This document shows, one piece after another, positions 52,529-62,236 of a DNA stretch of 64,000 bases. The notes under the pieces are model-generated. The model did no database searches. It was given only the letters and a program-made list of their open reading frames with translations, and had not been told where the DNA came from. The position numbers and the translations under genes were made by a program. The stretch's first letter is position 1; every line of letters begins with the position of its first letter. Source of the stretch: PALSA-505 sp963702235 (GTDB lineage: Bacteria; Actinomycetota; Actinomycetes; Streptosporangiales; Streptosporangiaceae); NCBI GenBank assembly GCA_963702235.1, contig CAVPBZ010000018.1, positions 744,001 to 808,000 of the forward strand, written 5' to 3'.

Positions 52529-53628
52529 CCACCCCGCAGGCAGCCAGCCCATCGGAAACTGGTGCCGACGGCGATGTGCTGGTGCAGGTGGACAACCTGG
52601 TCAAGTACTTCCCGGTCCGCGGCGCCGGGCTGATCTCCCGCACCGTCGGTCACGTCCAGGCGGTCGACGGCGTGTCGCTGACCCTGTACCGCGGCCAGAC
52701 GCTCGGCCTGGTCGGTGAGACCGGCAGCGGCAAGTCCACGCTGGCCCGGTGCATCGCCGGGCTGATCCCCATCACCTCCGGCCGGGTCGTCTTCGACGGC
52801 AAGGAGATCAGCTCGCTGTCGCGGCGGGCGATGCGGCCGTTCCGCCGCGAAATCCAGATGATCTTCCAGGACCCGTACGGGTCGCTGAACCCGCGGCGCC
52901 GGGTCGGCTCGATCATCGGCGACCCGTTCGCCGTGCACAACACGGCCAAGGGCGCCGCGCGCAAGAAGGCCGTCCAGGAAATGATGGAACGGGTCGGCCT
53001 CAACCCCGAGCACTACAACCGCTTCCCGGCCGAGTTCTCTGGCGGCCAGCGGCAGCGGATCGGGCTGGCCCGCGCCCTGGCGCTGCGGCCCAAGCTGATC
53101 ATCGCCGACGAGCCCGTCTCCGCCCTGGACGTGTCCATCCAGGCCCAGATCCTCAACCTGCTCGCCGACCTGCAGCAGGACTTCGGCCTGACCTACCTGT
53201 TCATCGCGCACGACCTGGAGGTCGTCCGGCACGTCAGCGACCAGGTGAGCGTCATGTACCTGGGCCGGATCGCCGAGCAGGGACCCAAGGACCCCGTCTA
53301 CGAAACCCCCCGCCACCCCTACACGGCCGCGCTGCTGTCCGCCGCCCCCGCGGCCGACCCCGACGCCGCCGCCGCCCGGCAGCGGATCATCCTGACCGGC
53401 GACATCCCCTCCCCCATCAACCCGCCGTCTGGCTGCCGTTTCCACCCGCGCTGTCCCAAGGCCCAGGAACTCTGCAGCCAGCAAGACCCGCCGCTGGAAA
53501 GCAAGCAAGGCGATCCTCCCGACCACAAGACCGCCTGCCACTTCCCGGTCCAGCCGCACGAGGACCTCACCACCAGCGGAGCCGCGCGGACTGGCGGCAA
53601 CGGCAGCACCGCAGGAGGCGCGGCATGA
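52525..53628 (+). CDS. DppF-type ABC transporter ATPase (second system)
   Basis: 367 residues. Walker A GETGSGKST, signature FSGGQRQRIGLARALAL, Walker B LIIADEPVSALD, C-terminal CRFHPRCPKAQELC. The ATG is inside ATGA shared with the previous gene, and its own stop shares ATGA with the next gene, so all three are translationally coupled. Confidence 0.92.
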   Translation: MTTPQAASPSETGADGDVLVQVDNLVKYFPVRGAGLISRTVGHVQAVDGVSLTLYRGQTLGLVGETGSGKSTLARCIAGLIPITSGRVVFDGKEISSLSRRAMRPFRREIQMIFQDPYGSLNPRRRVGSIIGDPFAVHNTAKGAARKKAVQEMMERVGLNPEHYNRFPAEFSGGQRQRIGLARALALRPKLIIADEPVSALDVSIQAQILNLLADLQQDFGLTYLFIAHDLEVVRHVSDQVSVMYLGRIAEQGPKDPVYETPRHPYTAALLSAAPAADPDAAAARQRIILTGDIPSPINPPSGCRFHPRCPKAQELCSQQDPPLESKQGDPPDHKTACHFPVQPHEDLTTSGAARTGGNGSTAGGAA

Positions 53629-54635
53629 GCCTCACCCAGGTTGAATTCCAGGCAGACGCCGCTGGAGATCTTCCCGCCCATGCGATCGAGGGCCGCAGCC
53701 CCTGGCTGCTGGCCTGGCGGCGGCTGCGCCAGGACAAGGTGGCGGTCGCCTCGGGGATCACCATCCTGGTGCTCGCGCTGCTGGCTATCCTCGCGCCGCT
53801 GATCTCGGCCTGGGTGGGCCATCCGCCGGACACCCCGTACACGAACGCCGGCCTGAGTGCCACCGGCCTGCCGGTCGGCCCCAGCGGCACGTTCCTGTTC
53901 GGCACCGACTCCCTCGGCCGCGACCTGTTCGTCAGGGTCATCTACGGCGCGCAGGTCTCGCTGGTGGTCGGGGTCGTCTCCACGGCACTCGGCACGATCG
54001 CCGGCGTGGTCGTGGGGATGACCGCCGGCTACTTCGGCGGCGTGATCGACACGGTGCTCGCCAGGTTCGTCGACTCCGTGCTCGCGTTCCCCTATGTCGT
54101 CCTCGCCCTGGCCCTCGCAGTCGTGTTCGGGCCGAGCCTGCCCGAGGTCATCGCGGTGATCGCGTTCTTCTCCTGGGCAGCCATCGCCCGGGTGGTGCGA
54201 GGGCAGACGCTGTCGATCAAGGAGAAGGAGTACATCGAGGCGGCCCGCTCGATCGGGGCGAGCTCAGCACGGATCATGTTCATCGACATCATGCCCAACC
54301 TGCTGGCCCCGGTACTGGTGCTGGCCACGCTGGCCATTCCGACCGCGATCGTGTTCGAGGCCACGCTGTCGTTCCTCGGCGTGGGCGTCCAGCCGCCGAC
54401 CTCGAGCTGGGGCAACCTGCTCAGCCAGGCCCAGGGTTTCTACCAGACCTCGTGGTGGTACCTGGTCTTCCCGGTGCTGTTCCTGCTCATCACGACGCTC
54501 GCCTTCAACCTGCTCGGCGACGGCATCAGGGACGCTTTGGACCCGCGGACCGAGCGCCTGTTCGCGGCGCAGCGCAAGCGGGAACGCAAGGGCCGGCGGG
54601 CCGAGCCCGCGCCCCCGGCCGCAGGGGTGAGCTGA
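53625..54635 (+). CDS. DppC-type ABC transporter permease (second system)
   Basis: 336 residues. Begins MSLTQVEFQADAAGDL; the body has LLAWRRLRQDKVAVASG then six helices. The EAA loop is RGQTLSIKEKEYIEAARSIGASSARIMF. ATG at 53625 couples it to the ATPase gene. This operon has the order SBP, ATPase, ATPase, DppC, DppB, unlike the first system where permeases precede ATPases. Confidence 0.9.
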   Translation: MSLTQVEFQADAAGDLPAHAIEGRSPWLLAWRRLRQDKVAVASGITILVLALLAILAPLISAWVGHPPDTPYTNAGLSATGLPVGPSGTFLFGTDSLGRDLFVRVIYGAQVSLVVGVVSTALGTIAGVVVGMTAGYFGGVIDTVLARFVDSVLAFPYVVLALALAVVFGPSLPEVIAVIAFFSWAAIARVVRGQTLSIKEKEYIEAARSIGASSARIMFIDIMPNLLAPVLVLATLAIPTAIVFEATLSFLGVGVQPPTSSWGNLLSQAQGFYQTSWWYLVFPVLFLLITTLAFNLLGDGIRDALDPRTERLFAAQRKRERKGRRAEPAPPAAGVS

Positions 54636-54636
54636 C

Positions 54637-55599
54637 ATGGCGTTCGCCGCCTTCCTCGTCCGCAGGATCCTGCTCGGCATCGTCGTCATGTGGGTCGTCA
54701 CGGTGGCCACGTTCCTGCTGTTCTTCGTGGCGCCCCAGGACCCGGCCACGCTGCTGGCCGGGAAGAACCCGAGCGCCGCGACGATCGCCGCGATCAAGGC
54801 CAGGCTCGGCCTCGATCAGCCGCTGATCGAGCAGTACTGGCACTACCTGGACCGGCTCGTGCACTTCAACCTGGGCACGTCGTACTTCACCGGCACCTCG
54901 GTCAACACGATCCTCAAGCAGGACCTGCCGCCCACGCTGTCAGTGATGGCGGGCGGAGTCGTGCTGTGGCTCATCGTGGGCATCTCGGCCGGCATCCTCA
55001 GCGCCACCCGGGCGCGGTCCCTGCTGGACCGGATCTCCACCACCGGCGTGCTCATCGGCATCACGTTCCCGACCTTCGTGGTCGGGCTGCTGCTGCTGTT
55101 CGTGGTGTACCTGCCGCTGAACCGGGCCGGCCTGCACTGGATCCAGACCGGGTACGAGGGACCCACGACGAGCGTCGTCGGCTGGGCCGGGCACATGATC
55201 CTGCCCTGGATCACGATCGCTGCGGTGTCGGCGGCCACCTATACCCGGCTCACCCGGGGCTCGCTGCTGGACACGCTCGGCGAGGACTACATCCGCACCG
55301 CGCGGGCCAAGGGACTGTCCGAGCGCCGGGTGCTCTACCGGCACGCGATCCGGGCCGCGCTCACCCCGGTGGTGTCCCAGCTCGGCGTGGACATCGGCAC
55401 GCTGGCCGGCGGGGCCGTCGTCACCGAGACCGTGTTCGGCCTCGGCGGGATCGGGCAGCAGTCCGTGACCTCGATCTTCAACGGCGACACCCCCGTGGTT
55501 CTCGGCATCGTGCTGGTCGCCGCCCTGTTCGTGGTGGTGGCCAACATCGTGGTCAACGCGCTCTACTCCATCCTCGACCCGCGGGTCCAGCTGGCCTGA
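54637..55599 (+). CDS. DppB-type ABC transporter permease (second system)
   Basis: 320 residues. Begins MAFAAFLVRRILLGIVVMW, six helices, EAA loop GEDYIRTARAKGLSERRVLYRHAIRAAL. One base separates it from the DppC stop. Ends 35 bp from the convergent menD gene. Confidence 0.9.
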   Translation: MAFAAFLVRRILLGIVVMWVVTVATFLLFFVAPQDPATLLAGKNPSAATIAAIKARLGLDQPLIEQYWHYLDRLVHFNLGTSYFTGTSVNTILKQDLPPTLSVMAGGVVLWLIVGISAGILSATRARSLLDRISTTGVLIGITFPTFVVGLLLLFVVYLPLNRAGLHWIQTGYEGPTTSVVGWAGHMILPWITIAAVSAATYTRLTRGSLLDTLGEDYIRTARAKGLSERRVLYRHAIRAALTPVVSQLGVDIGTLAGGAVVTETVFGLGGIGQQSVTSIFNGDTPVVLGIVLVAALFVVVANIVVNALYSILDPRVQLA

Positions 55600-55634
55600 T
55601 ATCTCCGCTTTGCCGCACGACCCGCGGGTGCGGA

Positions 55635-57452
55635 TCAGCTGACCGCCCCGCCGCGGCTGGCCAGCGCGGCCGCGCCGCAGGCACCGGCCAGCCGGTCGCG
55701 CAGCTCGGCCTGGCCGGCCCGGTCGGTACGCATCTCGATGATGCGCAGCCCGCCTGGCCCGCCGGTCAGCGCGGCGGGCAGCTCGGCTGCCTTGTCCAGC
55801 CGCAGGTACGGAACGCCGGCCGCGCGGGCATAGTGCTCAACCCCGGCACCGTGCGGTGTCCCGAACACCCGCTCGAACGGTCCCTCGAACGCGGCGGGCT
55901 CGAGCGTCGAGAAGATCCCCCCGCCGTCGTTGTTCACCACGACCAGGCACAGGTCAGGACGGGCCTCGGCCGCGCCGAGGACCAGCCCGGGGGCGTCGTG
56001 CAGGAAGGCCAGGTCGCCGAGCAGGGCGGCGGCCGGACCGCCGCCGGCGGCGGCGTGGGCGAGCGCCGCCCCGATGGCCGAGGAGACCAGGCCGTCGATC
56101 CCGCTGGCCCCCCGGCTGGCCAGCACCCGCAGCCCGTCGCGCGGCGCCATCTGCTGGTCCAGGTCCCGGACCGGCAGGCTGGACGCCGCCCACAGCAGCG
56201 CGCCGCCGGGCAGCGCCGCGGCCAGGTCCCTGGCCAGCCTCGGCTCGCTCGGCGCGTCTACCGCGTCCAGGATCTCATCCGCGGCCCGGCTCGCGGCCGC
56301 GTCCGCGCGGCGCCAGGATTCCAGCCATTGTCCCGAACGGACAGGCCCTGACAACCGCGCCTCGCTCACCACGTCGGTCGCGGTCCTGGCCGGGTCGGCC
56401 CAGCGGCCGGGCCCCTGGGCGATCACGACGTGCCGGGCCGGCGGCGCGGCGGACGGCGAGCCGCCGCGCAGGAACGCGAGCTGGCCGCGGGACAGCCCCG
56501 GCAGGCCCGCCGACACGATCACGTCGGGCCGGTGCGCGGCGGCGAACCCGGCGGACGCCAGGAGATAGGAGTAGGCGCGCAGCGCGTTCGGCCCGCGCCT
56601 GGCCGGCGACGACGGCTCGGCGAGCACCGGCCAGCCCGCCTGCCCGGCCAGCCGCAGCAGCGGACCGGCGTCGTAGTCGCCGTCGCCGCAGACCACCGCG
56701 CCGCGCTCGGCCCACGGCAGGTCCAGCACGCCGCTGGGCGTGTCGGCGGGTGCGGCCGCTGCGCCGCCGGCCGCCGGTCCGGAGCCCGCGGCCGCGGCGA
56801 AGGCCGTCCAGGGTGCCCCGTCCGGGCGGCCGTCCAGCGGCTCAGGCCAGGACTCCGCTCCCCCGGCAGCACCGGGCCAGCCCGCTGGCCGGTCCGTCGG
56901 CCCGGGGACCAGCGGCTCGCGGAGCGGCAGGTTCAGGTGCACCGGACCGGGGAACCCGCCGGCCGCGCCCGCGGCGTGGGCCCAGGCGCCGCAGGCCAGC
57001 GACCGCCAGTACGCCGCCATCCCCGGCCTGGCCTCGGGCACGCCGGCCTCGCAGAACCAGCGCACCGCGGTCCCGTACAGCTTCAGCTGGTCGATGGCCT
57101 GGTTGGCGCCGGTGCCGCGCAGCTCGGGCGGGCGGTCCGCGGTGAGCACGAGCAGCGGCACGCCGGACTCGTCCGCCTCGATCACCGCCGGGTGGAAGCT
57201 GGCCGCCGCCGTGCCCGACGTGCAGAGCACGGCCACCGGCCGGCGGCTCGCCTTGGCCAGCCCGAGGGCGAGGAACGCCGCCGACCGCTCGTCGATGCGC
57301 ACGTGCAGCCGCAGGTCACCGGCCGCGGACCGGGCCCACAGCGCCATCGCCAGCGGCGCGCTCCGCGATCCAGGCGCGAGCACCGCCTCGCGCAGCCCGC
57401 ACCGGATCAGCTCGTCCACCAGGACGGTGCCGAACGCGGTGGACGGGTTCAC
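55635..57452 (-). CDS. menD: 2-succinyl-5-enolpyruvyl-6-hydroxy-3-cyclohexene-1-carboxylate synthase
   Basis: About 605 residues, thiamine-diphosphate fold. Begins VNPSTAFGTVLVDELIRCGLREAVLAPGSRSAPLA, with ERSAAFLALGLAKAS (catalytic Glu region) and CTSGTAAASFHPAVIEA. The C-terminal ThDP segment is LGDLAFLHDAPGL...VVVNNDGGGIFSTLE. Joins isochorismate and 2-oxoglutarate in menaquinone synthesis. GTG at 57452, 13 bp after the menC stop. The central region is Gly/Ala/Pro rich. Confidence 0.93.
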   Translation of the reverse strand: MNPSTAFGTVLVDELIRCGLREAVLAPGSRSAPLAMALWARSAAGDLRLHVRIDERSAAFLALGLAKASRRPVAVLCTSGTAAASFHPAVIEADESGVPLLVLTADRPPELRGTGANQAIDQLKLYGTAVRWFCEAGVPEARPGMAAYWRSLACGAWAHAAGAAGGFPGPVHLNLPLREPLVPGPTDRPAGWPGAAGGAESWPEPLDGRPDGAPWTAFAAAAGSGPAAGGAAAAPADTPSGVLDLPWAERGAVVCGDGDYDAGPLLRLAGQAGWPVLAEPSSPARRGPNALRAYSYLLASAGFAAAHRPDVIVSAGLPGLSRGQLAFLRGGSPSAAPPARHVVIAQGPGRWADPARTATDVVSEARLSGPVRSGQWLESWRRADAAASRAADEILDAVDAPSEPRLARDLAAALPGGALLWAASSLPVRDLDQQMAPRDGLRVLASRGASGIDGLVSSAIGAALAHAAAGGGPAAALLGDLAFLHDAPGLVLGAAEARPDLCLVVVNNDGGGIFSTLEPAAFEGPFERVFGTPHGAGVEHYARAAGVPYLRLDKAAELPAALTGGPGGLRIIEMRTDRAGQAELRDRLAGACGAAALASRGGAVS

Positions 57453-57465
57453 CGGGGCGGCCCGT

Positions 57466-58471
57466 TCACGACGCCGCGGGCAGGTACCGGGCCGCGGCCG
57501 CGGCCCGCTCGCGCCACGGCCGCGGGTCGGCTTCCCAGGCCGCCAGCCGGTCCGGGTCCACCACGGCGCGCCGGACCGGCAGCTCACCGCCGGCCGCGGC
57601 CAGCGGCTGCGCCGTGACGTCGCCGGTGAGCAGGCTCATCGTGGCCAGCCCGCAGTCGTAGCGCAGCTCGGGCAGCGCGGCGGCGAGCGCCGCGCCCGCG
57701 GCCAGGCCGACCGAGCTCTCCACCGCGCTCGACACCACCACCGGCAGCCCGCAGGCCGCCGCGATCGCCAGGGCGGCGCGCACCCCGCCGAGCGGGGCGG
57801 CCTTGAGCACCACGATGTCGGCCGCGCCCGCGGCCCGCACCCGCAGCGGGTCTTCGGCGCGGCGGATCGACTCGTCGGCGGCGATCGGGATGTCGGTGTG
57901 GCGGCGCAGTTCCGCCAGCTCGTCCAGCGTCGCGCACGGCTGCTCCGCGTACTCCAGCCCGAACGGGGCCAGCGCGGCCAGCATCCGCCGGGCGTGCGAG
58001 ACGTCCCAGCCGCCGTTCACGTCGATGCGGATCCGGCCGGCCGGGCCCAGCGCGTCCCGGACCGCCTCGACCCGGGCGATGTCGTCGGCATCGCGCTGGC
58101 CGCGCTGCGCCACCTTGACCTTGGCGGTGCGGCAGCCGGCCGCTGCCACCAGGTCATGCGCCTGGGCCGGCCCCACCGCCGGGACGGTCACGTTCACCGG
58201 GATGCTGTCCCGCACCGGCTCCGGCCAGCCCGGCCGTGGCCGCCTCGACCGCGCACGCCAGCCAGCGGGCGCACTCGCGCGGGCCGTACTCGGGGAACGG
58301 CGAGAACTCGCCCCAGCCCGCCGGGCCCTCGATGAGCGCGCCGGTGCGCACGGTCACGCCGCGGAACGGCGTCCGCATCGGGATCGCGAACGCGCGCAGG
58401 CTGCCGAGCAGGTCGGTCACGGACACCGTCGGGGCGGCCACAGCCCCTCGAACCGGAGAGCCGTCGCTCAC
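57466..58471 (-). pseudogene. menC: o-Succinylbenzoate synthase, interrupted by a frameshift
   Basis: Enolase-superfamily protein of about 320 residues if restored. The N-terminal half reads LRAFAIPMRTPFRGVTVRTGALIEG and WGEFSPFPEYG; the second half DSIPVNVTVPAVGP, TAKVKVAQRG (Lys acid/base), IRIDVNGGWD, YAEQPCATLDEL, PIAADESI and VVLKAAPLGG. One extra C (plus strand) in CCC at 58229-58231 separates the halves; removing it restores AGWPEPVRDSIPV. The start is uncertain: GTG 58546 overlaps the menB stop, GTG 58471 is the copy in the tandem duplication, GTG 58426 is nearest the conserved domain. Confidence 0.85.
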
Positions 58472-58592
58472 GGGCGCTTGGGGAACAGGCACAGCCGAAG
58501 TCCGGGCTGCGCTCCCGGATTCCCGAACCGGAGAGCCGTCGCTCACGGGCGCTTCGGGAACCGGGCGAAGTCCGGCTTGCGCTTCTCCCGGA
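58449..58592. repeat. 75-bp tandem duplication at the menB-menC junction
   Basis: A 31-bp identical segment (58449-58479 and 58524-58554), then less exact similarity (58494-58519 versus 58565-58592). The unit covers the end of menB (FPKRP-stop) and the GTGA overlap with menC. The offset of 75 bp keeps the menC frame. Confidence 0.85.
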
Positions 58593-59373
58593 ACGCGTTC
58601 CGCCCCTCCTGCGCCTCCTCGCTCATGTAGTACAGCAGCGTCGCGTCGCCGGCGAACTGCTGCATGCCGGCCGCGCCGTCGGTCACCGCGTTCAGCGCGC
58701 CCTTGAGCATGCGCAGCGCGAGCGGCGACTTGTCCAGCAGCTCGCGCGCCCAGGAGACCGTCTCCTCCTCCAGCCGGTCCAGCGGGACCACGGCGTTGAC
58801 CAGCCCCATCTCCAGCGCCTGGCGGGCGTCGTACTGACGGCACAGGTACCAGATCTCGCGCGCCTTCTTCAGCCCGACGGTCTCGGCCAGCAGCCAGGAT
58901 CCGTAGCCGCCGTCGAACGAGCCGACCTTCGGCCCGGTCTGGCCGAAGATCGCGTTGTCGGCCGCGATCGTGAGGTCGCAGCAGACGTGCAGGACGTGCC
59001 CGCCGCCGATCGCGTACCCGGCGACCATGGCGATCACGGGCTTAGGAGTACGCCGGATCTGCACCTGCAGGTCGAGCACGTTCAGCCTGCCGACCCCTTG
59101 AGAGTCGATGTACCCGTCGTCGCCGCGGATCTTCTGGTCGCCGCCGGAGCAGAACGCCTGGGTGCCCGCTCCCGTGAGAATGATCACACCGGTCTCCGGG
59201 TCGTCCCGGGCCGCGCTGAACGCGCTGGAGAGCTCGAAGAGGGTGGCCGGGCGGAACGCGTTCCGTACCTCGGGCCGGTTGATCGTGATCTTTGCTATGC
59301 CCTCGCCCGTCTCGTGCACGATGTCGGTGTACTCCTGGCCCGGAGCCGGCCCGCCACGCTGCCAGTCGACCAC
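58543..59373 (-). CDS. menB: 1,4-dihydroxy-2-naphthoyl-CoA synthase
   Basis: 276 residues, crotonase fold. Residues include YTDIVHETGEGIAKITINRPEVRNAFRP, FCSGGDQKIRGDDGY (oxyanion hole Gly), VAGYAIGGGHVLHVCCDLTIAAD and GQTGPKVGSFDGGYGSWLLAE with the catalytic Asp and Tyr loop. Cyclises o-succinylbenzoyl-CoA in menaquinone synthesis. GTG at 59373 with GGGAGG upstream. Divergent from menE. Confidence 0.95.
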   Translation of the reverse strand: MVDWQRGGPAPGQEYTDIVHETGEGIAKITINRPEVRNAFRPATLFELSSAFSAARDDPETGVIILTGAGTQAFCSGGDQKIRGDDGYIDSQGVGRLNVLDLQVQIRRTPKPVIAMVAGYAIGGGHVLHVCCDLTIAADNAIFGQTGPKVGSFDGGYGSWLLAETVGLKKAREIWYLCRQYDARQALEMGLVNAVVPLDRLEEETVSWARELLDKSPLALRMLKGALNAVTDGAAGMQQFAGDATLLYYMSEEAQEGRNAFREKRKPDFARFPKRP

Positions 59374-59498
59374 TGCACCTCCCGCTCGGCTGCCTGCCCG
59401 TCCCCCGTCTTCCCGCCCCCGGGACATGTTTCCAGGCGCTTAGCGGGCACCGGTCAGCGCCGCTGGAGGGCCAGGAAACATGCCCTAACCTTACGTCG

Positions 59499-60668
59499 AT
59501 GAATCACCGACCCCTGCACGCGGTCCTGGCCGGGCCCCATGCCCTGCTCGGCCCGCTGGCCGCCGCGCTGGACGGAACCGGTCCCGCGGTGCTGCCGGTC
59601 GACCCCGCGCTGCCGCCGGACCGGCTCCGGCGGCTGATCGATGAGCTGAAGCCAGACGCGGTCCGCACCCCGGACGGGCAGGTGCACGCCGGCCCGGGCG
59701 GCGGCCCGCCGGTGAGCGACGGCACCGCGGTCGTGATCGCCACGTCCGGCTCGACCGGGCGGCCCAAGGGAGTGGAGCTGAGCGCGGCCGCGCTGCTGGC
59801 GTCGGCGCGGGCCAGCCTGGACCGGATCGGCGCCCGGCCGGGCGAGCGCTGGCTGTGCTGCCTGCCGGTCACCTACATCGCCGGCGTCCAGGTGCTGGTC
59901 CGCTCGATCGTCGCCGGCACGGTGCCGCTCATCCCCGAGCGGCTCGACGCCGAGACCGTCGCGTCCTGCGGCGGCGCGCATGTGTCGCTGGTCCCCACCC
60001 AGCTACGCCGGCTTATCGACGCCGGGGCCGGCCTGGCCCCGTTCGGGATCATCCTGGTGGGTGGCGCGGGTGCTCCTGGCCGGCTGCTGGCCGAGGCGGC
60101 CGGGGCGGGCGGCCGGGTGATCACCACGTACGGCATGAGCGAGACCTGCGGCGGGTGCGTGTACGACGGGGTGCCGCTGGACGGGGTCCGTGTCGCGGCC
60201 GGGCCGGACCGGCGGATCCGGATCGCCGGCCCGGTGCTGTTCACCGGCTACCGGGGCCAGCCAGGCCTGACCCGGGAGGTGCTCGACGGCGGCTGGTTCA
60301 GTACGTCGGATCTCGGCTCGGTCGGGCCGGACGGGCGGGTCAGCATCCGCGGCCGCGCGGACGACGTGATCAATACCGGTGGCGAGAAGGTGATCGCCGC
60401 GGAGGTCGCCGCCGTGCTCGAGACCTGCGCCGCGGTGCGGTCGGCGGCCGTGATCGGCCGGCCGGATGACGAGTGGGGCGAGCGGGTCACGGCGGTCGTG
60501 GTCCCCGCCGATCCCGCCGCGCCGCCCGATCTCGGCATGCTCCGCGCGCACGTACGTACCGTGTTGCCGCCCAGCGCCGCGCCTCGGGAGCTTATGCTTG
60601 TGGCGGAGATGCCACTGCTGCCATCCGGGAAACCCGATCTGCGGGCGCTGCGGAGCCCCGGATCCTAA
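59499..60668 (+). CDS. menE: o-Succinylbenzoate-CoA ligase
   Basis: 389 residues, short acyl-adenylate-forming enzyme. The AMP motif is VVIATSGSTGRPKGVELS, then TYGMSETCGGCVYDG, FSTSDLGSVGPDGRVSIRGRADDVINTGGEKV, and a C-terminal PSGKPDLRAL lysine. Activates o-succinylbenzoate with CoA. ATG at 59499; TAACCT at 59486-59491 lies 7 nt upstream, so the mRNA is probably leaderless. Divergent from menB, with a shared control region of about 125 bp. Confidence 0.92.
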   Translation: MNHRPLHAVLAGPHALLGPLAAALDGTGPAVLPVDPALPPDRLRRLIDELKPDAVRTPDGQVHAGPGGGPPVSDGTAVVIATSGSTGRPKGVELSAAALLASARASLDRIGARPGERWLCCLPVTYIAGVQVLVRSIVAGTVPLIPERLDAETVASCGGAHVSLVPTQLRRLIDAGAGLAPFGIILVGGAGAPGRLLAEAAGAGGRVITTYGMSETCGGCVYDGVPLDGVRVAAGPDRRIRIAGPVLFTGYRGQPGLTREVLDGGWFSTSDLGSVGPDGRVSIRGRADDVINTGGEKVIAAEVAAVLETCAAVRSAAVIGRPDDEWGERVTAVVVPADPAAPPDLGMLRAHVRTVLPPSAAPRELMLVAEMPLLPSGKPDLRALRSPGS

Positions 60669-60827
60669 GCGGCCACTGGACCTGGGAACAATAGCGGAGG
60701 CAGAGCGTTATTTATATGTGCCTGCGCTTCGCGCTCAGAGCGCCGCGGGCCCCCGCAGCTCACGCGCCGGCCAGGCGCAGGGAAGCAGCGCATGCCCCAT
60801 GCGCGTTTCCACCGGAGGAGGTGTGTC

Positions 60828-62141
60828 ATGTCGCAGACCGCGACCGCAGTGTCACCCACGCGGGATGACGAGGCGACGATGACGCGCGTGGACACCCTGG
60901 TCCAGCGCGGACGCAGCCAGGGTCAGCTGTCGCTGCCCGAGCTCAGGGCGGCGTTCGAGGAGGCCGGCATTTCCGCAGCTGAAGGTCGATCGATACTTCG
61001 CGAGCTCGCCGAGGCAGGCGTTCAGCTGGGCAACGAGCCCGCTGACAGCACCAGCCCGGCCGGCCTCGCCCCGGCCGCCGCCAGCCCGGCCGCTGACACC
61101 GACGCCGAGGCGGAAGCCGAGGTCGAGGCCGAGGCGACGGTTATCGCCGAGGCAGAGGCCGCCGCCGCAGCTGTCGCCGCCGCAGCGGAAGCGACCAGCC
61201 CGCTCGAGGCCGACCTGGACGACCAGACGCCGGCCATGGGCGACTCGGTGCACACGTACCTGAAGTCCATCGGGCGGACCAGCCTGCTCACCGCCGAGCA
61301 GGAGGTGGACCTGGCCAAGCGGATCGAGGCCGGGCTGTTCGCCGAGCACAAGCTGGACGCCGAGCCGGATCTCGATGACGCTTACCGCCTCGACCTCGAG
61401 GAGGTTGCCACCGACGGCCGGCGCGCCAAGGCGCACATGCTCGAGGCGAACCTGCGGCTGGTGGTCTCGGTGGCCAAGAAGTACAGCGACCGCGGGCTGA
61501 CGCTGCTCGATGTCGTGCAGGAGGGCAACCTCGGCCTGATCAGGGCGGTCGAGAAGTTCGACTACACCAAGGGCTACAAGTTCTCCACCTACGCGATGTG
61601 GTGGATCCGGCAGGCGATCCAGCGCGGCTTCGCCGACTCGGCCCGGACCATCCGGCTGCCGGTGCACGTGCTGGAGATGCTCAGCAAGCTGAGCCGGGTG
61701 GAGCGCGACATGCACCAGCGGCTCGGCCGGGAGCCGACGCCGGAGGAGCTCGCCGTCGAGCTGGACCGCACGCCGGACCAGATCGAGGAGCTGCTCCGGA
61801 CCTCCCGGCAGCCGATTTCGCTGGACTCGACGATCGGCGAGGACGGCGAGACGAGCATCGGTGACCTGATCGAGGACACCGACGCCCCGGAGGCCTCCGA
61901 GCTGGTGGACCGCCAGCTGATGGCCAGCCAGCTCCGGAACGCGCTCGGCTGCCTCAGCCAGCGCGAGGCGACGATCATGTCGATGCGGTTCGGCCTGTAC
62001 GACGGCAACCCGCACACGCTGGATGAGATCGGCCGGGCGCTGGGCCTGACCAGGGAGCGCATCAGGCAGCTGGAGAAGCAGTCGCTGTCCAAGCTGCGCC
62101 ACCCCAGCCGCGCCCAGCCGTTGCTGGATTTCGCCAGCTGA
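60828..62141 (+). CDS. Primary-type (sigma70) RNA polymerase sigma factor
   Basis: 437 residues. Region 1.1-like helices (SQGQLSLPELRAAFEEAGISAAEGRSILRELAEAG) are followed by a long Ala/Glu linker. Region 1.2 is GDSVHTYLKSIGRTSLLTAEQEVDLAKRIE. Region 2 carries ANLRLVVSVAKKYSDRGLTLLDVVQEGNLGLIRAVEKFDYTKGYKFSTYAMWWIRQAI, and region 4 LDEIGRALGLTRERIRQLEKQSLSKLRHPSR. HrdB/SigA-like or a group-2 relative; the end PLLDFAS differs from the usual LRDYLD. ATG at 60828 follows GGAGGAGG. Confidence 0.93.
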   Translation: MSQTATAVSPTRDDEATMTRVDTLVQRGRSQGQLSLPELRAAFEEAGISAAEGRSILRELAEAGVQLGNEPADSTSPAGLAPAAASPAADTDAEAEAEVEAEATVIAEAEAAAAAVAAAAEATSPLEADLDDQTPAMGDSVHTYLKSIGRTSLLTAEQEVDLAKRIEAGLFAEHKLDAEPDLDDAYRLDLEEVATDGRRAKAHMLEANLRLVVSVAKKYSDRGLTLLDVVQEGNLGLIRAVEKFDYTKGYKFSTYAMWWIRQAIQRGFADSARTIRLPVHVLEMLSKLSRVERDMHQRLGREPTPEELAVELDRTPDQIEELLRTSRQPISLDSTIGEDGETSIGDLIEDTDAPEASELVDRQLMASQLRNALGCLSQREATIMSMRFGLYDGNPHTLDEIGRALGLTRERIRQLEKQSLSKLRHPSRAQPLLDFAS

Positions 62142-62201
62142 GCTTAGGAGTCCGCTGACCGCGTCGCCCGCCACGTGGCGCGCGCCTGACCCCGGACCAC
62201 C

Positions 62202-62236
62202 GCGAGCCGGACCCGACCTCCCGCGGGGCCCGGCTC
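62202..62236 (+). terminator. Hairpin terminator after the sigma factor
   Basis: CGAGCCGG (62202-62209) pairs with CCGGCTCG (62229-62236), with further partial pairing inside and outside. About 60 bp after the sigma factor stop. Confidence 0.55.
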
